From positions 323,771-387,770 of the forward strand of contig NZ_PRDG01000001.1 in NCBI RefSeq assembly GCF_017883985.1: DNA of 64,000 nt, read 5' to 3'. The position numbers were made by a program, and so were the translations under genes. The notes under the pieces are model-generated. The model saw only the letters and a list, made by a program, of their open reading frames with translations, did not search any database and had not been told where the DNA came from. The DNA comes from Streptococcus oricebi. GTDB taxonomy: Bacteria > Bacillota > Bacilli > Lactobacillales > Streptococcaceae. Positions 29,630-37,492 of the stretch are shown piece by piece (position 1 is the first letter of the stretch; the number at the start of each line of letters is the position of its first letter).

Positions 29630-32626
29630 CTACTCCCTCCTCATCAAGGGCTCGAGGTCTTGGATGAGTTTGATATAGGATTCTTTGATGGCTTTTTTGT
29701 ATTTGAGGGGGTTGAGGGCATCCTTGGTTTCTGCCTTGTAGTCTTGGTAGCGCTGGCTATCCTTGAGCTCACTCTCGCCGATTTGCTTGCTTCTACCCTT
29801 GCGGTAGTTTTTGACTAGATAGGCCAGCTCTTCCTGGCCGATATACCAGGTTTTGGCTAGGTTTTCAACCTTCTGGTCTATCAGGGAGTCAATCATATCT
29901 TCTAGGAGGGTGGTCACAGATTGGTCTTGGTAGGCGGTCGGCTGGGCCTTGATATCCTGCCAGAGCTGGGCGATAAGGTCGGCCAGGGCTTGATTGGTCT
30001 TGGAGAGGTCTAGGATATAGTTATCGACTGTTTCCAGGTCCTTATGGGTCAGTTCTTTTTGCTGATTGGTCTCTTGGGGGATAAAGGCCTGAATCAGAGA
30101 GAGGATGTAGCTGTAGTTGATTTCATCAATCTGCACAACCTCTAGTTCGTACATGATATCTAGGGGTTCATCGTCTAGCTCCTCTTCCTGGCGCCTACGC
30201 TTGAGCTCGGCAAGGACATTTTGATAGGTGGCTAGGTAGTCAGCTAAAAGGTCCTCATTTAGGCCTGTCTCAGCATAAAGACTAGCCTCCTGATACTGGG
30301 AATAAACCTGAATGGAAGCAAAGGCTTGGTCAAACTCCTGATAACTCTTGGCAAACTGCTTGAGCTGGGCTGTTTCTGCCTGCTCGATATCTAGGCCAAA
30401 GCCGACTTCATCTGTGATAAGTTGACGGAAATTGTCTAGTTTTTCGCTAAAGCGCGCTCGCTCTTCCTGCCATTCTGGAGCGAGGACATAGGATTCTCCT
30501 CCTCTAGAGTAGAGGCGCAGGGCCTTATCTACCGCTTCTTTAAAGGCCAGGGGTTGCTGGAAGGTCACTATCTGCCCGTACTTTTTCCTAGCGTCAAAGA
30601 TTCGATTGGTCCGGCTAAAGGCCTGAACCAAATCCTGGGGCTGCATAGGCTTGCGGTCGATGTAGAGGGTAGAAAGGGAGGGCGAGTCAAAGCCTGTCAG
30701 GAGGCGATTGACGACAATGACTAGGTCTAATTGCTCGCTTCGGTAGAGGAAGCGGTCTTTTTTCCTAGCCAGGCGCTCATTGACATCGCTGTTAAAGGCC
30801 GCCAGGTCAGCCAGACCAAAGTGGGTACCGAAATCTTGGTTATAGTCGGCGATGGAGGCCTTCATGGCCTCTTGGTTATGGCAGGAATCCTCTTCATTTT
30901 CAGTGACCGAGTAGGTAATGGTAAACCTTGGGAAGTCGGGGAGGACCCGCTTGGTCTGCTCAGAGATTTTAAGCCTACTTTGTCCAGCCTTGACCTTTTT
31001 GAGGAGGTCATAGTATTTCTGGGCTTGGGCGATTGATTTGACGGTCAAGAGGGCCTGGTAGGTTCGGCCGACACCGTTTTGAAAGCCCAGCTTTTTCTGT
31101 GATTGGTTGAGGATAAAGTCTAGAACCTCTAGCATGTGCTCCTCGGTCTCATAGACACTATCTGGAATGTCGCTTTCAGGCCTCTCTTCTGGGGTAAAGA
31201 AGGTGCTTTTGTACTCGACCCGAAAGCCGAGGACGGCCTGGTCATGGATGGCTTCCTTAACGGTATATTCGTGGAGACTCTTGCCATAGAGGGCCTCGGT
31301 CGTCTGCTCTAGGTCTCCTAGTTGCTTACGGCGGTTTTCACCGAAAATCGGCGTTCCTGTAAAGCCATACCAGAGGGCCTTGCCAAAGAAGGCTGAAAGT
31401 TTGCGCTTGGCCTGGGGAGTCACAGCCCGGTGACATTCGTCCACGACAAAGGCTAGATTGAGCTGTTTTATTTTGGCCGCTTCACGCTGGTACTTGCCCT
31501 CTTCAAACTTACGCAGCATGGTATTTATCTTTTGAATGGTGGTCACAATCACGCGCTTGTCGTCTCCCTTTAAGCGCTGGATTAGCTCATGGGTATTGTC
31601 CGTCTCATCAATATCAAAGGTGTCATTTTCTGCATAGGAGGAAAAGCTAGAAGTGGTCTGCTGGTCCAAGTCTTTTCGGTCAACAACGAAAATGGTCTTT
31701 TGAATGGAGGGAATTTGCAGGAGATTTTTGGCAACCTTATAAGAGGTCAGGGTCTTACCTGAGCCTGTCGTATGCCAGATATAGCCTGACTGTCGCTGAT
31801 AGCTAGCATCCTGAATGGCCTCAATAGCGTGTATCTGGTAGGGCCTTAGCAGGATGATCGATTTCTTTTCATTATCAATGACCGAATACTGCATGACCAT
31901 CTGGTGGGCCCGAGGAATGGAGAGGACCTGGTCGGCAAAGCTATAGATATCTAGAACGGGCTGATTGTCGCTATCGACCCACTTGGTCAGAAAGCGGGCA
32001 TTGAGCTTATTTTCCTTGGCTGCTGCAATATAGCGTGTATCGGTGATATTGGTGACGACAAACATCTGTAAGCTAGAATAAATCCCACGAAAATAACCCT
32101 GGGCCTCGTATTTAGCTATTTGATGAAAGGCCTCCATAAAGGCTCTTTGCTTACTTTTCAGCTCCAGCTGAATCATAGGTAGGCCATTGATTAGAAAGGT
32201 CACATCCAAACGGCGGTCCCTGTCTTGCTTGTCTGGTCGGTCTCGCTGGACTTGGTTGACAATCTCATAGACAGACTTGCCCGCTGCTACATGGTCCCTA
32301 AAGAGGACATCTAGATAGACCTTGCCCAGTCTGGCATCTTCACGCTGGACCTGTACTTTGGCAATCCCATTTTCCCCGGCTATCCACTTGGCTGCCTCAT
32401 AGTAATTGACAAAGTTGAGCTGGTTCTTGATTTGTGCCTGCTCCTGCTCGGTCAAAGGCACATCGTTTAAGACCCTGCTATTGTTTTGAGATAGTTTTTC
32501 AAAAAAATTGTCCCAGAGTTGGGCCTCCGTTTTCAAGTCTGCTCGATAGGTCCACTGACTCTGACCAGAAGTTAACTGGTCAATCAGGGCTTTTTCAATT
32601 TCTACTTCTTCTTTTTTTCTTACCAT
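29630..32626 (-). CDS. hsdR: Type I restriction endonuclease, ATP-dependent translocase subunit
   Basis: HsdR is the motor and nuclease of the type I enzyme, cutting unmethylated DNA after translocation. The 998-residue protein has an N-terminal PD-(D/E)xK nuclease region ([24 protein letters not shown], near residues 140-163, the ELKSK being the catalytic core), Walker A in [12 protein letters not shown] near 285, the DEAD-like box VVDECHRAV near 395, FTGTPI near 425 and helicase motif VI ([13 protein letters not shown]) near 685. GAGGGG precedes the start. It is the first gene of the minus-strand order hsdR-X-HEPN-hsdS-hsdM. Confidence 0.96.
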   Translation of the reverse strand: MVRKKEEVEIEKALIDQLTSGQSQWTYRADLKTEAQLWDNFFEKLSQNNSRVLNDVPLTEQEQAQIKNQLNFVNYYEAAKWIAGENGIAKVQVQREDARLGKVYLDVLFRDHVAAGKSVYEIVNQVQRDRPDKQDRDRRLDVTFLINGLPMIQLELKSKQRAFMEAFHQIAKYEAQGYFRGIYSSLQMFVVTNITDTRYIAAAKENKLNARFLTKWVDSDNQPVLDIYSFADQVLSIPRAHQMVMQYSVIDNEKKSIILLRPYQIHAIEAIQDASYQRQSGYIWHTTGSGKTLTSYKVAKNLLQIPSIQKTIFVVDRKDLDQQTTSSFSSYAENDTFDIDETDNTHELIQRLKGDDKRVIVTTIQKINTMLRKFEEGKYQREAAKIKQLNLAFVVDECHRAVTPQAKRKLSAFFGKALWYGFTGTPIFGENRRKQLGDLEQTTEALYGKSLHEYTVKEAIHDQAVLGFRVEYKSTFFTPEERPESDIPDSVYETEEHMLEVLDFILNQSQKKLGFQNGVGRTYQALLTVKSIAQAQKYYDLLKKVKAGQSRLKISEQTKRVLPDFPRFTITYSVTENEEDSCHNQEAMKASIADYNQDFGTHFGLADLAAFNSDVNERLARKKDRFLYRSEQLDLVIVVNRLLTGFDSPSLSTLYIDRKPMQPQDLVQAFSRTNRIFDARKKYGQIVTFQQPLAFKEAVDKALRLYSRGGESYVLAPEWQEERARFSEKLDNFRQLITDEVGFGLDIEQAETAQLKQFAKSYQEFDQAFASIQVYSQYQEASLYAETGLNEDLLADYLATYQNVLAELKRRRQEEELDDEPLDIMYELEVVQIDEINYSYILSLIQAFIPQETNQQKELTHKDLETVDNYILDLSKTNQALADLIAQLWQDIKAQPTAYQDQSVTTLLEDMIDSLIDQKVENLAKTWYIGQEELAYLVKNYRKGRSKQIGESELKDSQRYQDYKAETKDALNPLKYKKAIKESYIKLIQDLEPLMRRE

Positions 32627-32660
32627 CCTAATCCCCTCAAATCTTGATTTGCTGATTCTT

Positions 32661-32666
32661 ATTATA
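32661..32666 (-). promoter_or_regulatory. hsdR promoter, extended -10
   Basis: The minus strand has TGCTATAAT, an extended -10, 35 bp before the hsdR ATG. The -35 region is weak. Confidence 0.55.
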
Positions 32667-32795
32667 GCACAAATTTGGCCCGCTTTGAGAGGAGCCAGAA
32701 AAAATAGCTGGCATGATAGGGAGGAAAGATGCTATCCTGCTTTACTAGCTTTGGATATGCTTGGTGTGATGTGGCAGTCAAAGAGTTGTGGAGGA

Positions 32796-32830
32796 TTAAA
32801 AAATCCCTTTCCAAGCGGGAAAGGAATTTT
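32796..32830 (-). terminator. Terminator of the Tad2-like/SDR unit
   Basis: On the minus strand CCTTTCC-type strands pair over about 12 bases with one mismatch around a GCTT loop and are followed by TTTTTT. It lies 64 bp after the SDR stop. Confidence 0.75.
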
Positions 32831-32893
32831 GGGTCTGGTCGGGACTAGAAAGCTAAGATATGTCACTACCGATAAAGCCTGAGTTTACTAGTC

Positions 32894-33592
32894 TTATTTC
32901 AAAGACCAGCCGCCGTCAAGGGTCAGGATTTGTCCCTGCATGGCTTGGGCCTGGCCTGAGGCCAGAAAGAGGCTGACCTCTGCTACTTCTTTGGGCTCTA
33001 GCCAGCGTTTGATGGGGGTCTGGTCGGCCACCCAGTCGGCCAGGCCTCCTGGCTCAAAATCAGCGGCTGTCATCTGGGTTTTGACGGCACCTGGGGCTAG
33101 GCCAAAGACCTGTATCCCCTTGTCGGCATAGTCCAGGGCCACCTGCTTGGTTAGGCCGGCCAGGGCATGCTTGGAGGCCGTATAGGCTGCTCCTCCTCCA
33201 CCTGCTAGGTTGCTAGCAATAGAGCACATATTGATGATGATACCAGCTTTATTTTCAACCATTTCGCTTAGATAAAAGCGGCTGATTTTCATGGCAGCCA
33301 GGAGGTTGACAGAAAAGAGCTGCTCCCAGGCCTCATCGCTTGTTTCAAGTAGGGGCTTGTAGTCATCTAAGACGCCTGCGGTATTCAAAAGGAGATCAAC
33401 TTGCGGTAGCCAGTCAAAGAGGGGGCTTAAATCGCCCGTCAAATCCAGCTCTAAAAAGTGAAAGTCTCCCTCTAAGACTGGTTGGGCCTGCTTGTCTACT
33501 CCATACACGCGCCAGCCATTTTCCAAAAAGAGCCGCGCTTGGGCAAGGCCAATCCCTGAGGAGACACCGGTTATCAGGGCTGTTTTAGTCAT
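32894..33592 (-). CDS. Short-chain dehydrogenase/reductase
   Basis: This 232-residue protein is a classical SDR, probably NADP-dependent; its substrate is unknown, although it is often annotated as a FabG-like oxoacyl reductase. The cofactor loop is TGVSSGIG (residues 8-15), the structural motif LLNTAG follows near 69, and the catalytic Ser (in NMCSIAS) and YTASK (Tyr and Lys) come near 122-140. The C-terminal sequence LTLDGGWSLK is the usual SDR end. Its ATG overlaps the end of the Tad2-like gene by 8 bp, so the two are translationally coupled; a shared function is possible but not shown. Confidence 0.9.
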   Translation of the reverse strand: MTKTALITGVSSGIGLAQARLFLENGWRVYGVDKQAQPVLEGDFHFLELDLTGDLSPLFDWLPQVDLLLNTAGVLDDYKPLLETSDEAWEQLFSVNLLAAMKISRFYLSEMVENKAGIIINMCSIASNLAGGGGAAYTASKHALAGLTKQVALDYADKGIQVFGLAPGAVKTQMTAADFEPGGLADWVADQTPIKRWLEPKEVAEVSLFLASGQAQAMQGQILTLDGGWSLK

Positions 33593-33821
33593 GGACTTCT
33601 ACCCAGTCAGTCGCAAGCACATCGCAAGGGGTCGGGCTCCACATGGAAAAACCCTCACCCTCACCTGTAACATTGATAAGGAAGTAAGGCGTCACCTCAA
33701 GGGCCACACCATTTTGTTCAATGGTATCAAAGAGCTGGACATAGTTTTCTGCGCCACCCCAGCCCGTGCGGACATACTTTTTCTTGGCCTTTAGGCCTGG
33801 TAAGATTTCTTCAAAGGTCAT
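33585..33821 (-). CDS. Tad2-like (DUF2829) protein
   Basis: The 78-residue protein fits the DUF2829 family: N-terminal FEEILPGLKAKKKYVRTGW, a middle strand region, and the C-terminal FSMWSPTPCDVLATDWVEV, where W-x-P...D-x-LA-x-DW is the family signature. Phage members of this family (Tad2) block the Thoeris defence system by binding its cyclic ADP-ribose signal. Cellular members are also known and their role is unclear. It has its own promoter and overlaps the SDR gene by 8 bp. No phage genes are nearby, so it is not obviously a prophage remnant. Confidence 0.75.
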   Translation of the reverse strand: MTFEEILPGLKAKKKYVRTGWGGAENYVQLFDTIEQNGVALEVTPYFLINVTGEGEGFSMWSPTPCDVLATDWVEVHD

Positions 33822-33860
33822 CTTGTTCTTCTTTCTTTAAATAGATTTAGCAACACTCTT

Positions 33861-33888
33861 ATTATAACATAAGGCGATTGGGTGTAAA
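33861..33888 (-). promoter_or_regulatory. Promoter of the Tad2-like/SDR unit
   Basis: The minus strand has TTTACA (33883-33888), a 16-base spacer ending TGT, and TATAAT (33861-33866), an extended -10 promoter 39 bp before the ATG. Confidence 0.75.
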
Positions 33889-33932
33889 AATGAAAGAACT
33901 ACTTGCCACGAGAAAAAAATTAAATAAAATCA

Positions 33933-33961
33933 TTGACTTTTATGCGTATAATGCGTATAAT
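33933..33961 (+). promoter_or_regulatory. hicAB promoter with direct repeat
   Basis: TTGACT (33933-33938), a 17-base spacer and TATAAT (33956-33961) precede hicA by 26 bp. The spacer and -10 hold two tandem copies of ATGCGTATA (33942-33950 and 33951-33959), a probable HicB operator. Confidence 0.78.
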
Positions 33962-33987
33962 TACTAGTGTAAGGAGGTAAAAGCGCT

Positions 33988-34179
33988 ATGCCACTTACAG
34001 GTAGAGAATTGGCGAAACTAGCTAAACAAAACGGGTGGATATAAATCCGAACAAAAGGTAGTCATCACCAATTCAAGAAAGAGGGATTTCCTTATCTAGT
34101 TACTATTCCTATACATGCTAACAAGGCTTTAGGAAAGGGGCTCGAGCAGAAAATCCTGAAAGATTTGGGACTGAGATAG
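33988..34179 (+). pseudogene. hicA: hicA toxin gene broken by a nonsense codon
   Basis: The frame starts at an ATG with AAGGAGG upstream and would encode a 63-residue HicA: MPLTGRELAKLAKQNGWI, stop, then IRTKGSHHQFKKEGFPYL and VTIPIHANKALGKGLE to LGLR. Codon 19 is TAA where HicA proteins usually have a Glu or a similar residue (GWVEVR, GWI-RT), so a GAA-to-TAA change would explain it. The double-stranded RNA-binding-like core with the catalytic His (GSHHQF) and the C-terminus are intact downstream of the stop. An active toxin is not expected unless the stop is read through or is a sequencing error. Confidence 0.85.
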
Positions 34180-34218
34180 TCCCTCCTCTTTCAAATTTTT
34201 TAAAGGAGGTAGGTATTC

Positions 34219-34596
34219 ATGTTAAAAAGTTATCCAGCTATTTTCCATAAAGAAAGTAGCAGTTACTGGGTAGAATTCCCAGATTTTGCTGGAGGTACTG
34301 AAGGTGATAATCTAGAAGAAGCCATGAAAAATGCCCACGAAATGCTAGAGAGTGCTCTAGCAGCTTATATTGATGAAGGTATGGACTTGCCTAGGGCAAG
34401 TGAAATTACTACCCTTAAAGTAGAAGATGGTTTTACAACAATGATACAAGTTGACCCTACTCCATTCATCAAAAATAATAAAGCCATTAGAAAAAACGTG
34501 ACGGTCCCTGAGTGGCTTATACGCCTTGCAGACCGTGAAAATGTAAACTATTCCGAGGTACTTACTCAAGCATTGGAAAAACAACTACAAACCTAG
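34219..34596 (+). CDS. hicB: Antitoxin HicB
   Basis: The 125-residue protein has the HicB RNase-H-like partial fold at the N-terminus (LKSYPAIFHKESSSYWVEFPDFAG, then EGDNLEEAMKNAHEMLESAL) and a C-terminal ribbon-helix-helix DNA-binding part (NVTVPEWLIRLADRENVNYSEVLTQALEKQL). It would neutralise HicA and repress the operon through the direct repeats at 33942-33959. AAAGGAGG precedes the ATG. Because hicA just upstream is broken, this appears to be an antitoxin left without its toxin. Confidence 0.92.
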   Translation: MLKSYPAIFHKESSSYWVEFPDFAGGTEGDNLEEAMKNAHEMLESALAAYIDEGMDLPRASEITTLKVEDGFTTMIQVDPTPFIKNNKAIRKNVTVPEWLIRLADRENVNYSEVLTQALEKQLQT

Positions 34597-34620
34597 CCTG
34601 ACTGTCAGTCAGGCTTTTTT
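34596..34620 (+). terminator. hicAB terminator
   Basis: GCCTGACT pairs perfectly with AGTCAGGC and is followed by six Ts, immediately after the hicB stop. Confidence 0.92.
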
Positions 34621-34770
34621 AGATAAATAATATTATATATTTCCTTCTTGCTATATCACAATCCTGCATCTCTAAATTCTCGGATTATCTGTTTAGATAG
34701 ACTATAATCAGATTTATTGGAATTATTTTATACTAGGATTTCTACGATTAGACGAAGAATAACTAGCATA

Positions 34771-34799
34771 AGAGACTGGGACATCTGTCTCCAGTCTCT
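34771..34799. other. Long hairpin in a gene-free stretch
   Basis: AGAGACTGG-GACA and TGTC-T-CCAGTCTCT form a 13-pair stem with a TC loop. No T-run follows on either strand, so it is not a standard terminator. Between 34621 and 34949 I see no gene and no clear promoter. Confidence 0.55.
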
Positions 34800-34949
34800 A
34801 GAAATCTTAGTTTTAGGGCAAGACAAACTAGTTGCATTCAGCTTGCTCGGGTTAGGAATCAGCCACTATTTATAAGTTCCTTCTTTTAGATTGCTTCCTT
34901 TTTCAAATCCTCCTTGACTGACTTGAATCTAGTTTGCTTCTTGCAATTT

Positions 34950-35681
34950 TTACTTGCTCAGCAAGGCAGCTATCAGGGCCAAGAGCCAGAGGTGGGCGGG
35001 GTAGAAGATGTAGAAGAAATATTGATTAAAGCGGGTCTTCTTTCCCTGCTCCCCATTATAGAGGGCCAAAAATGGCAGGACGGTGATAAAGAGGAAGTCT
35101 GAATTAAATAAGAGCATCTCCAAGGTCACAGCCCAAGTATCATAGAGTTGGAAGCTCATCAGTAAAAGGAGAAAGCTCAGAGCCAGATAGGCTAGATTTC
35201 TAAGCCTCTTCTTCTGTCTCAAACCTGCTGTAATCAGCATGAAGAGTAGAATGACTATGCCTCCTTCCACCAAGAAAAGGGCTGGAAAAAAGAGGAGGAC
35301 ACCTAGCAAATAGGACCACATTTCCTTGCCCTTGAAGGGTTTGAAAAAGAGGGTCAGGAGGGTCACTCCGACAGCCAGGGTCAGAAAGATATTATTGGTC
35401 AGCACGATGCCCTTATATTCAAAGATCCAGTTGAGCAGGAAATTGCCTGTGGCCATCAAGAGAGAGCAGCCATAGAGGCGGGTCAGGTAGGCCTTGAGAT
35501 TGGAGGTGTGAAAGAAGGCTTCTACGGCATTAAAGGCAAACCAGACTGCCACGCAGCGGGTTAGGGCGTGAAAGACAGAAACCCAAAGAAGAGGGAGGAA
35601 ATTAGGCAGATAGTGAAGATGGTCAAAAACCATCAAAAAACCCATCAGGTATTTGATTTGTGTTCCATTTAATTTTTTCAT
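34950..35681 (-). CDS. TraX family membrane protein
   Basis: The 243-residue protein has about seven to eight hydrophobic helices and the TraX family layout: an N-terminal GTQIKYLMGFLMVFDHLHYLP with the conserved Asp-His pair, and a C-terminal FNQYFFYIFYPAHLWLLALI with the YPxHL motif. TraX is known as the F-pilin N-acetyltransferase; chromosomal homologues in streptococci are probably membrane acyltransferases with unknown substrates. It stands alone, 86 bp after the amino-acid permease gene on the same strand. Despite the name, nothing here suggests conjugation. Confidence 0.82.
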   Translation of the reverse strand: MKKLNGTQIKYLMGFLMVFDHLHYLPNFLPLLWVSVFHALTRCVAVWFAFNAVEAFFHTSNLKAYLTRLYGCSLLMATGNFLLNWIFEYKGIVLTNNIFLTLAVGVTLLTLFFKPFKGKEMWSYLLGVLLFFPALFLVEGGIVILLFMLITAGLRQKKRLRNLAYLALSFLLLLMSFQLYDTWAVTLEMLLFNSDFLFITVLPFLALYNGEQGKKTRFNQYFFYIFYPAHLWLLALIAALLSK

Positions 35682-35767
35682 TTTTTTGTCCTTAATCTTA
35701 CTTGTCAGATGGCCTGGTTATGGGGAATTCTAGACTGGTTCTTTTTATCTTAAAGTAGGTCTTACTT

Positions 35768-37177
35768 TTACTTTTCAGGTTGCTTTGCTTGATTGAGCTC
35801 CGAATGTCTATAACCATAGGCAAAGTAAATCAGACTACCCAGGACAAAGACGCCCAGAAAAGCTAACCAGGTAGCCCGAGTGTATTGGGCCATAAAGGAG
35901 AGGCAAAAGAGAATAGATAGGATAGGGAGAAAGGGAACCCAGGGGGTTTTAAATTCTCCCTCTTTGGGAAGGCCAGTATCTCTGCGGAGTTTGAGCAGTC
36001 CCAAGGCCAGCATAATCAGATAGGCCAAGGTCACGATATTAACCAGGCTGGCTAGGACCTCCAAGGGAAAGACACCTGCAAAGAGGGCTGCAGTTGCCCC
36101 GACCAGAATGGTCGCATTGCTAGGGACCCTGCTCTTGGGGTGAATATGGCTAAAGGTCTTGGGCAAAAGTCCATCGCGGCTGATAGAGTAAATCATCCGA
36201 GCCAGACCAAAGGTCATGGCAATGCAGACGGTAATTAGGGTCAAAACAGCTACTAGGGCGACATAGTTGGCAGCCCAGGTCAGGCCGACCGAGCGCAGGG
36301 CAAAGGCGACGGCATCTTCGACATTGAGCTGGCTATAGTGAACAACTCCGGTCAGGATGAGGGTGACGAGGACATAGAGTACAGTGACAATGGTCAGGGT
36401 CAAAATAATGGCCCGAGGAATCTGTCTCTGGGGATCCTTGGCCTCATCGACAGCCATGGACAGGGATTCGTAGCCGAGAAAGGCGAAAAACATGATGGAG
36501 GCCCCAGCCATGATACCACTCTGGGCTCCTAGAAAGCGACCAAAGCCATAAGGAGCAAAGGGTTGCCAATTCTCCGGCTTGATAAAAAAGAGACCAGCCA
36601 GGATAAAGAGGGCGAGAGCCGAAAATTTAAAGAAAACCAGGGCTGAATTGAAACGCAGAGCCGCCTTAGAATTTAGCAGGACCACTCCCGTTACTAAAAC
36701 CAAAACTAGGATGGGGAAGAGGTCGATATAGGTCCCCTTATCCAGATTAAAGGAGCCATTGAGGGCCTGGGGTAGGCGCCAGCCAAAGCTGGCTAAGAGG
36801 CCCTTGAGATAAGAGCCCCAACCAGAGGCGACCCCCGAAATGGCTGCTAGAAACTCAATAATCATAAACCATCCGGCTAGCCAGGCAGGATATTCACCAA
36901 AGGTGGCATAGATATAGGAGTAAACTCCTCCAGTCGCTGGTATCCGCGAGGCAAATTCGGCGGAAAAGAGGGCCGACATGGCGATAGCTGAGGCGGAGAT
37001 GACGATTGAGATAACCAGGGCCGGTCCTGCATGCTTGGCTGCTCCAATCCCTGTAATGGTAAAGATACCTGTCCCGACAATGGCCCCAATCCCTAGTAGG
37101 ATTAAGTCCTTTAAGTCCAGGTGGCGTTTGAGGTGGTTGGTCCTTTGGCTACTATCCTTTTTTCTAAAAATAGACAT
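35768..37177 (-). CDS. APC family amino acid permease
   Basis: The 469-residue protein has about twelve membrane helices and looks like a CAT/YfnA-type cationic or broad amino acid transporter. Helix 1 has DLILLGIGAIVGTGIFTITG (the substrate-binding GxGxGIF segment, near residues 25-44) and helix 2-3 has FSAEFASRIPATGGVYSYIY. The N- and C-termini are charged and cytosolic. GTG at 37180 and ATG at 37177 are both possible starts and neither has a clear Shine-Dalgarno, so the start is uncertain. It has a ~150-base leader with a strong hairpin. Confidence 0.9.
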   Translation of the reverse strand: MSIFRKKDSSQRTNHLKRHLDLKDLILLGIGAIVGTGIFTITGIGAAKHAGPALVISIVISASAIAMSALFSAEFASRIPATGGVYSYIYATFGEYPAWLAGWFMIIEFLAAISGVASGWGSYLKGLLASFGWRLPQALNGSFNLDKGTYIDLFPILVLVLVTGVVLLNSKAALRFNSALVFFKFSALALFILAGLFFIKPENWQPFAPYGFGRFLGAQSGIMAGASIMFFAFLGYESLSMAVDEAKDPQRQIPRAIILTLTIVTVLYVLVTLILTGVVHYSQLNVEDAVAFALRSVGLTWAANYVALVAVLTLITVCIAMTFGLARMIYSISRDGLLPKTFSHIHPKSRVPSNATILVGATAALFAGVFPLEVLASLVNIVTLAYLIMLALGLLKLRRDTGLPKEGEFKTPWVPFLPILSILFCLSFMAQYTRATWLAFLGVFVLGSLIYFAYGYRHSELNQAKQPEK

Positions 37178-37251
37178 CACTTTTTTGCTAGTGCTCCTTC
37201 AGTTCATAAATCTAGGCCCTGATACCTTCTAGCAATTTAAGATTGAAGCAG

Positions 37252-37277
37252 TCTAGCCAGGATCAAAGCTGGCTAGA
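37252..37277 (-). other. Hairpin in the permease leader
   Basis: TCTAGCCAG pairs perfectly with CTGGCTAGA around an 8-base loop, about 75 bases before the permease start codon. No T-run follows. It could affect leader stability or translation. Confidence 0.55.
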
Positions 37278-37343
37278 TAGGCTCAAAATGAGGCCCTGCG
37301 ACAATCGAAATTTGCTTGCAATATCATTTGGCACGATTTGTCT

Positions 37344-37373
37344 ATTTTATCATAAGCTCAGAGCTTTTGACAA
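37344..37373 (-). promoter_or_regulatory. Promoter of the amino acid permease
   Basis: The minus strand has TTGTCA (37368-37373), an 18-base spacer ending TGA, and TAAAAT (37344-37349). A second hairpin, CCTGCTT/AAGCAGG (37383-37405), lies just upstream. No gene is seen in 37178-37492. Confidence 0.65.
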
Positions 37374-37492
37374 GAAGCCGGTCCTGCTTCTAAAAATCAA
37401 GCAGGAACAGACTAGGGAGCTGGGAAGGAATAAGCAAGCTAGGCCAGCCACAAAAGTTTTGCAAGGAGCTTTTCTAGGTCCACAAACCTCTC

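Noticed and set aside
33585..33821. Prophage remnant indicated by the Tad2-like gene
   Set aside because: No phage structural, integrase or attachment sequences are seen around it, and the gene has its own promoter and a chromosomal partner.
34771..34799. Intrinsic terminator at the 13-pair hairpin
   Set aside because: No T-run follows on either strand and no gene ends near it.
34950..35681. Conjugative element suggested by a TraX-like gene
   Set aside because: No mobilisation or type IV secretion genes are present. TraX-like membrane acyltransferases occur alone in streptococcal chromosomes.
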